Shown: piece after piece, positions 13,918 to 18,777 of the stretch
How the letters are laid out: the number at the start of each line of letters is the position of its first letter
Position numbering within the stretch: position 1 is the first letter of the stretch
Source of the DNA: Myxococcota bacterium
GTDB lineage: Bacteria; Myxococcota_A; UBA9160; PR03
NCBI GenBank assembly: GCA_025453505.1
Contig: JALOQG010000061.1
Coordinates: 1-18,777, forward strand
Length of the DNA: 18,777 bases
Direction of reading: 5' to 3'
Made by a program: the position numbers and the translations under genes
Notes under the pieces: generated by a model
Seen by the model: the letters and a program-made list of their open reading frames with translations, nothing else
Told to the model about the DNA's origin: nothing
Database searches by the model: none

Positions 13918-15333
13918 CTACCCCTCCGACCCATGGGGGGCATGGGAATCTGCGCTCAAGCTTCGATGTCTCCGCACCACCCAGACCGCGGCGAGGAGCC
14001 ACGCGATCACGAGGGCGATGTTCCACGCAAAGAACGTGCGGGATGGAGAAGCTAGCTGAACCCCCACCAACACCGTAAGGGCTGCCATCCCGTCGCCGGC
14101 CCGCATGAACAGCGAATCGACCGTCGGCTTGCCCTTGAACGTGACTTCCTGACTCATCGGCAACCAGAGCACGTGACGGGCCGTGTTCTGGATCGAATAG
14201 TCCGTCGCGTTGACCGGGATCTGCAGACCCTTCACGACCCAGAGCAGGGGCAGCAACGCCATCGCGGAATACGAGACCAGCGCGATCACCGGCAACATCA
14301 GGAAGAGCGCTCCGAAGCCGCCGTACTTGAGGATGCGCGACGCGAAGAGCGCCTGGAGCGCGAGCGCGGCGACGTTCACCCAGAAGAAGAAGGACCCGTA
14401 GAAGGCGGTCGTCTGCTCCTTCACGAAGTGCTTCACCGCGTCGGCGGCGACGAGCCCCTGCGCCGCGGCGTCGCCCTCGAGCGTCTGCTGTACGACGTCG
14501 TAGAGTTGATTCTCGCCGTTGGTCTTCACCCAGTTCGCGACCAGCATCACGAGGCCGACCATCAGCAGATAGCGGGTGCGGAAGACCAGACCGAGCGCAC
14601 CGCGGCGATCGGCCTCCGGCAGCATGACCTTCGTCCGCTCCGCGACCCCACCCTCGCGACGGTCGGCGATGCGCATCAGCCAGATCGAAATCGCGAGGGG
14701 TACGAGGGCCGCGATCAGCAGGTGCCGCGTCGGCACGAAGCCGGTCGAAACGAAGTGATCGACCAGCGAAGCGCCGACCGCGCCGCCCGCCGTGGCGCCG
14801 ATCGCGATCATCGGAAGCAATCGGTTTCCACGCTCCTCGGTGTAGAGGTCGGCCGCAAAGGCCCAGAACTGCGCGACGACGAAGACCGAGAAGATTCCCA
14901 CCCACAGATAGAAGACGACGCCGATCCCGGGCGGGTTCTCGAACAGGAACTTCGGCTGCAGCGCCCAGAATGCGAGCATGTTCGCCATGCAGAACAGCGT
15001 CGCTCGCTGGATCAGGACCGCGCGCGGCCAGCGCCCGACCAGGCGCCCGTAGTACGCGAGCACCGGAATGAGCACGAGACTCTGCCCGAAGGCCGTGTAA
15101 GCGCGCAGTTCCAGCTTCGAGAGGCCGCCCGTCCCCGACGCCGAGAGCCAGCCCTCGCGCAGCGGCTTGATGAAGTAGTACGCGCAGAGGATCAAGAACA
15201 CGTTCGCAAACATCAGGAGCGCGGTGGCTCCCTCGCCCGGTCGCACGTCCGTGAACGTGCGAAGCGCGCGCTCGAGCCAGGTCAAGCGCGCGCGGTCGAA
15301 GTCGGCGTTCGCGGTCGGCGCGGATGCGGACAA
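13918..15333 (-). CDS. Tlc (ATP/ADP translocase)-like transporter
   Basis: About 471 residues with roughly 10-12 hydrophobic segments, no signal peptide and a short cytoplasmic N-terminus ending in DVRPGEG. The first membrane segment, ALLMFANVFLILCAYYFIKPLREG, and the later AQFWAFAADLYTEERGNRLLPMIAIGATAGGAVGA recall bacterial homologues of the TLC ATP/ADP translocase family (Npt-type nucleotide transporters, PF03219). Those of intracellular bacteria exchange ATP for ADP; substrates in free-living bacteria are mostly unknown. The start is uncertain: the TTG at 15333 has GAGG 5 nt upstream and gives a family-like N-terminus. A GTG at 15393 would add 20 Pro/His/Arg-rich residues. The open frame reaches 15624, but that part overlaps nei. 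The stop lies 2 bp before the serine hydrolase start. A general MFS transporter is the alternative call. Confidence 0.65.
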   Translation of the reverse strand: MSASAPTANADFDRARLTWLERALRTFTDVRPGEGATALLMFANVFLILCAYYFIKPLREGWLSASGTGGLSKLELRAYTAFGQSLVLIPVLAYYGRLVGRWPRAVLIQRATLFCMANMLAFWALQPKFLFENPPGIGVVFYLWVGIFSVFVVAQFWAFAADLYTEERGNRLLPMIAIGATAGGAVGASLVDHFVSTGFVPTRHLLIAALVPLAISIWLMRIADRREGGVAERTKVMLPEADRRGALGLVFRTRYLLMVGLVMLVANWVKTNGENQLYDVVQQTLEGDAAAQGLVAADAVKHFVKEQTTAFYGSFFFWVNVAALALQALFASRILKYGGFGALFLMLPVIALVSYSAMALLPLLWVVKGLQIPVNATDYSIQNTARHVLWLPMSQEVTFKGKPTVDSLFMRAGDGMAALTVLVGVQLASPSRTFFAWNIALVIAWLLAAVWVVRRHRSLSADSHAPHGSEG

Positions 15334-15361
15334 ACGGGCCTCGTGTCGGCCAGGGGAATCG

Positions 15362-15426
15362 CGTAGGGGGTGGGGCGCAACATAGCGACTCACCCGCCCA
15401 CGCGGTGCGGTGGGTTGCCCCCTACG
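15362..15426. repeat. Long-range dyad between the transporter and nei
   Basis: CGTAGGGGG (15362-15370) is perfectly inverted at 15418-15426, and GCAAC (15377-15381) at 15414-15418 extends the dyad inward. It lies in the 133-bp gap between the two divergent start codons. It could be an operator or a leader structure; no clear -10/-35 pair could be assigned to either gene. Confidence 0.4.
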
Positions 15427-15466
15427 CTTCGTCGGGCGAGCGCAGGCGCTGAAGCTAGGCTGGATC

Positions 15467-16285
15467 GTGCCCGAAGGTCCCGAGATCCGCCTCGCCGCCG
15501 ACGGCCTCGCGCGCGCCATCGCCGGGCGCGTGGCCCGGCGCGTCGAGTTCGCGTTCGAGCACCTGCGTCCCTTCGAGCCGATCCTCGCGGGCGAGGAGGT
15601 GCTGCGCGTCGACACGCGCGGCAAAGCGCTGTTGATCGTCTTCGCGAACGGTCTGACGATCTACTCGCACAACCAGCTCTATGGCGTCTGGAAGACCGCA
15701 CGGGCAGGAGTGCGCCCCGCGACGCGCCGCACGCTGCGACTCACGATCGAGAACGAGGAGCGCGCCGCCCTGCTCTACTCGGCCTCCGAGATCGACGTGC
15801 TCGAGTGGGCGAACCTCGATGCGCATCCGTATCTCGCGACGCTCGGCCCGGACGCGCTCGACCCCGCCACGACGGCAGGGGCCGTCACCGAACGCCTCGC
15901 CGACCGCCGCTTCGCCAACCGCTCGCTGGCCTCGCTGCTACTCGATCAATCGTTCCTGGCCGGCATCGGCAACTACCTGCGAGCCGAGATCTGCTTCGTC
16001 GCCGGCGTGCGCGCCGAGCGACGGCCGAAGGATCTGAGCGACGTCGAGCGACGGCGCGTCGCCGAAGCCGCGCTCGCGGTCTCGCGACAGTCCTACGCGA
16101 CGCGCGGCATCACGAACGACCTCGCGCTCGCGACGCAGCTCGCGTCCGACGGGCTCGCGCGCAGTCGGCGCCGCTTCCACGTCTTCGCGCGCGCGGGCGA
16201 ACCGTGCTGGCGTTGCGAAACCCCGGTGCAGCGCACGACGCTCGCCGGCCGCCGACTCTACTGGTGCACGGGCTGCCAACGCTGA
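15467..16285 (+). CDS. nei: Endonuclease VIII (Nei), base-excision DNA glycosylase
   Basis: 272-residue DNA glycosylase/AP lyase of the Fpg/Nei family, which removes oxidised pyrimidines and cuts the abasic site by beta,delta-elimination. Residue-level resemblance to E. coli Nei (263 residues) is strong: PEGPEIR at 2-8 with the Pro2 nucleophile and Glu3, TRGKALL (50-56) with the catalytic Lys53, LYSHNQLYGVW in slightly divergent form (65-75), LLYSASEIDVL (102-112), LLLDQSFLAGIGNYLRAEI (157-175). The C-terminal zinc finger has Cys247, Cys250, Cys267 and Cys270. The start must be the GTG at 15467, because Pro2 has to become the N-terminus; an in-frame ATG at 15410 would bury it. There is no strong ribosome binding site. 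The gene is divergent from the transporter and convergent with glutamate dehydrogenase, so it is probably transcribed alone. Confidence 0.94.
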   Translation: MPEGPEIRLAADGLARAIAGRVARRVEFAFEHLRPFEPILAGEEVLRVDTRGKALLIVFANGLTIYSHNQLYGVWKTARAGVRPATRRTLRLTIENEERAALLYSASEIDVLEWANLDAHPYLATLGPDALDPATTAGAVTERLADRRFANRSLASLLLDQSFLAGIGNYLRAEICFVAGVRAERRPKDLSDVERRRVAEAALAVSRQSYATRGITNDLALATQLASDGLARSRRRFHVFARAGEPCWRCETPVQRTTLAGRRLYWCTGCQR

Positions 16286-16313
16286 CACGCGTTCGCCGAT
16301 CGGCACGCGTCAG
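16282..16313. terminator. Dyad covering both convergent stop codons of nei and glutamate dehydrogenase
   Basis: Only 24 bp separate the two stop codons. CTGA (16282-16285) pairs with TCAG (16310-16313), CGCG (16288-16291) with CGCG (16306-16309), and GCC with GGC within the palindrome GCCGATCGGC (16295-16304). The two TGA stops are part of the outer arms. There is no T-run on either side, so a bidirectional terminator is plausible but unproven. Confidence 0.4.
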
Positions 16314-18777
16314 ATCCGCGATCCCGCCTCGCCGAGGAGACCCCGCAAGCGGCTCGCGATCACGACGAGAGCACTCGCGCCGTCGGTGGGAACGAGCTGC
16401 TTCTCGAGCGCCGCGACGCTCTCGAGGAGCGTCTCGTGGCGATCGAGGAACGCGTGCGCCGCCGCGAACGGGTCTGCGGGCTTCGTCGCAAGCACCTGCT
16501 CGGCGATCTGGCGCTGCAGATCGAGGAGATCCCAGCGCAGGTCGACGAGCGCCATCCGGTCCCACACGCCCGTGGCCTCGGCATCGCGCAGGCGGCGCTG
16601 CACGGCGTGGATCCCGGCGGCCTCGCCGAGGCGCACGTACACGCGGGCGACGTCGGCGGGTGCCGCCGCGACGCGCTCGGCCAGGCGCAACACGTTGAGT
16701 CCGCGATCCGCGAGCGGCAGCAACGCGATCTCGTCCGCGAGCGTTGCCGGCAGCCCCTGCGCCACGAGCGCCGCAGCACGCTCGCGCATCTGGATGGTCT
16801 CGACCTCGGAGAGGAAGCCGCCGAGATCCGCACGCAGGGCGGCAAAGCCGGCGCGGCGACGCTCCACGAGCTCCGCGTCGAGCGACGCACCGCCGCTCTT
16901 GACCAGGAAGCGCGCGACCGCGCGAACGCCGCGATCGATTTCGAGCAGGGCGCCGTGCACGGCGTCGCGCGACACCTGCGCGGGCAGCGCGAGCAGCGCC
17001 GCCCGCCGCGGCTCGATCTCGAGCACGTCCTCGGCGAGCAGCAACGCCGCCGCGACGTCCGGGATCGCGACACCGAGTTCGGTCACGAGCGCAGGCACGA
17101 GCGCCGCACCGCCCGCGTCGACGAGCCGGTTCGTGACGCGCAGCGCCGTGATCTCCGGGTGCAGGCGATGCTCGCGCAACGCGTCCGGGAACGCGTCGCG
17201 GAAGGAGGCCGGGAAGTAGCCCGCAAAGATCTCGTGCAGGTACGGCGCGTCGACGAGCGGGCTCTTCGCGAGCGCGCTGCGCAGCACCAGCTTCGCGACG
17301 CCGAGCAGCGCCGCGAGCTCGGGCCGCACGAAGCCAATCCCTTGCGCCTTTCGATCCGCGAGCGCCTTCGCCCCGGGCAACCCGAGCGCGGCGGGATCGA
17401 CGTCCGCCTCCTCGCAGAGCGACGCTGCGGTGCGCGCGTACAGATCCGGCTCGCGCGCCGCGCGCAGCACGTCGAGCGAGAGTGCGAGGGCCTGCCCGCG
17501 GTTGTGCGAGAGCACGCTCTCGCACGCGTCGGCCGAGGCGCCGAAGAGCAGGCGATGGCGCTCCTCGGCCGAGAGCCTGCCGCTCCGCACGAGCGGCGCG
17601 AGCAGGATCTTGTAGTTGACCTCGTGGTCCGAGAGATCGACGCCGGCGGAGTTGTCCACGGCGTCGGTGTTGATGCGTACGCCCGCCAGCGACGCCTCGA
17701 TGCGCGCCGCCTGCGTGAAGCCGAGGTTGCCGCCTTCTGCGACGATCTTCGCGCGCAATGCGCGCGCGTCGATGCGCACCGCGTCATTGGCGCGGTCGCC
17801 GGCGTCGGCGTTCGACTCGAAGGACGCGCGCACGTAGGTGCCGATGCCGCCGTTCCAGAGCAGATCGACGTCGAGCGCGAGAATGGCGCGCACGACGTCG
17901 TAGCCGGACACGCGCCCCGGTCCGAGCCCGAGCCGGTCGCGCACGGCGGGCGCCAGCTCGATCGATTTGGCGGCGCGCGGGAATACGCCGCCGCCGGACG
18001 AGAGTTTCGCCGCGTCGTAGTCCTCCCAGGTCGAGCCCCGCAGCTCGAAGAGACGCTGGCGCTCGGTCCAGGCGATCTCGGGATCCGGATCCGGGTCGAG
18101 GAAGATGTGGCGGTGGTCGAAGGCGGCGATCAGCTTCGCGCGCCGCATCAGCAGGGCGCCGTTGCCGAACACGTCGCCCGACATGTCGCCGATGCCGGCG
18201 GCCGTGAAGGTCTCCCGTTCCGGATCGACGCCGAGCTGGGCGAAGTGGTGCTTCGCGCACTCCCACGCTCCGCGCGCGGTGATCGCGTACTTCTTGTGGT
18301 CGTAGCCTTCGGAGCCGCCGGACGCGAACGCGTCGCCGAGCCAGAAGCCGCGCGCGAGCGCGATCTCGTTGGCGGCGTCCGAGAGGTGCGCCGTTCCCTT
18401 GTCGGCTGCGACGACGAGATACGGATCGTCGCCGTCGCGACGCAGGACGCCGGCGGGCGGCACGCTGCGGCCGTCCGTCTCGAGGTCGTCGGTGAGGTCG
18501 AGCAGGCTTCCGACGAAGACGCGGTACTGCTCGTCGGCGAGCGCGCGGGCCTCGTTCGGCGAGAGTCCGCTCGCCTTCAGCACGAAGCCGCCCTTCGCGC
18601 CGACCGGCACGATCAGGCCGTTCTTCAGCTGTTGCGTGCGCATCAGGCCGAGCACTTCGACGCGCACGTCGTCGAGGCGATCGCTCCAGCGCAGTCCGCC
18701 GCGCGCCACCGGACCGCCGCGCAGGTGCAGACCGATCAACGTGTTCGTGTGCACGAAAATCTCGCGCCACGGCCGCG
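16310..18777 (-). CDS. NAD-specific glutamate dehydrogenase, large type (C-terminal part, cut by window edge)
   Basis: The visible 821 residues are the catalytic and C-terminal part of a large NAD-dependent glutamate dehydrogenase (PF05088, GdhZ-type, normally about 1,550-1,600 residues). The enzyme deaminates glutamate to 2-oxoglutarate in amino-acid catabolism. The edge sequence WREIFV followed by GLHLRGGPVARGGLRWSDR continues the family alignment past the window, so the true start lies outside. Hallmarks are LKNGLIVPVGAKGGFVLK (the substrate/catalytic Lys region), DKGTAHLSDAANEIA, SGGSEGYDHKKYAITARGAWE, GIGDMSGDVFGNG, and INTDAVDNSAGVDLSDHEVN. The C-terminal 400 residues are helical and ordinary for the family. 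Nothing suggests damage. It converges with nei, with 24 bp between the stops. The known large enzymes are cytoplasmic and often allosterically controlled through the N-terminal half, which is not visible here. Confidence 0.95.
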   Translation of the reverse strand, partial: RPWREIFVHTNTLIGLHLRGGPVARGGLRWSDRLDDVRVEVLGLMRTQQLKNGLIVPVGAKGGFVLKASGLSPNEARALADEQYRVFVGSLLDLTDDLETDGRSVPPAGVLRRDGDDPYLVVAADKGTAHLSDAANEIALARGFWLGDAFASGGSEGYDHKKYAITARGAWECAKHHFAQLGVDPERETFTAAGIGDMSGDVFGNGALLMRRAKLIAAFDHRHIFLDPDPDPEIAWTERQRLFELRGSTWEDYDAAKLSSGGGVFPRAAKSIELAPAVRDRLGLGPGRVSGYDVVRAILALDVDLLWNGGIGTYVRASFESNADAGDRANDAVRIDARALRAKIVAEGGNLGFTQAARIEASLAGVRINTDAVDNSAGVDLSDHEVNYKILLAPLVRSGRLSAEERHRLLFGASADACESVLSHNRGQALALSLDVLRAAREPDLYARTAASLCEEADVDPAALGLPGAKALADRKAQGIGFVRPELAALLGVAKLVLRSALAKSPLVDAPYLHEIFAGYFPASFRDAFPDALREHRLHPEITALRVTNRLVDAGGAALVPALVTELGVAIPDVAAALLLAEDVLEIEPRRAALLALPAQVSRDAVHGALLEIDRGVRAVARFLVKSGGASLDAELVERRRAGFAALRADLGGFLSEVETIQMRERAAALVAQGLPATLADEIALLPLADRGLNVLRLAERVAAAPADVARVYVRLGEAAGIHAVQRRLRDAEATGVWDRMALVDLRWDLLDLQRQIAEQVLATKPADPFAAAHAFLDRHETLLESVAALEKQLVPTDGASALVVIASRLRGLLGEAGSRI

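Overview
The window is a GC-rich stretch of chromosome from a Gram-negative bacterium. Evidence for Gram-negative is a lipoprotein, several exported proteins, a c-type cytochrome and a large proteobacterial-type NAD-glutamate dehydrogenase. The DUF3015 protein, the Tlc-like nucleotide transporter and the exported PEP/pyruvate-binding protein suggest a deltaproteobacterium in the broad sense (Myxococcota or a relative). That placement is inference. I see no rRNA, tRNA, CRISPR array, insertion sequence or phage gene.

Layout. (1) 1-3903, minus strand: a TPR protein fused to a zincin metallopeptidase domain, then glcD and glcE (glycolate oxidase), joined by an ATGA overlap. The edge below glcE carries two hairpins and a possible start of a further gene. 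(2) 3904-4211: divergent intergenic region with an AT-rich patch. (3) 4212-6119: a DJ-1/PfpI isonitrile-hydratase-like enzyme on plus, converging with a minus-strand run of a basic coiled-coil protein, a monohaem cytochrome c and a VanZ-like membrane protein. (4) 6120-7857: two single exported proteins, a DUF3015 protein and an unidentified beta-rich protein, each with its own terminator hairpin, separated by 445 bp with repeated small dyads. (5) 7858-12892, plus strand: a tight three-gene operon with overlapping stop/start codons, encoding a transglutaminase-like lipoprotein, a 986-residue exported protein with the domain order of a glucan water dikinase, and an exported serine hydrolase of the beta-lactamase/PBP fold. 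(6) 12872-15333, minus strand: a Tlc (ATP/ADP translocase)-like transporter followed after 2 bp by a second exported serine hydrolase of the same fold. This unit converges on, and overlaps, the operon in (5). (7) 15467-16285, plus: endonuclease VIII (nei). (8) 16310 to the right edge, minus: the C-terminal half of an NAD-specific glutamate dehydrogenase.

The most interesting block is 7858-15333. It puts a periplasm-directed, apparently catalytically intact ATP-dependent dikinase-like protein beside two envelope serine hydrolases, a periplasmic cysteine-protease-like lipoprotein and a nucleotide-exchanger-like transporter. The periplasm is normally considered to lack ATP, so a working model is an envelope-modifying system whose phosphoryl donor is supplied by the neighbouring transporter. 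The gene arrangement and motifs are read from the sequence; the functional link is inference.
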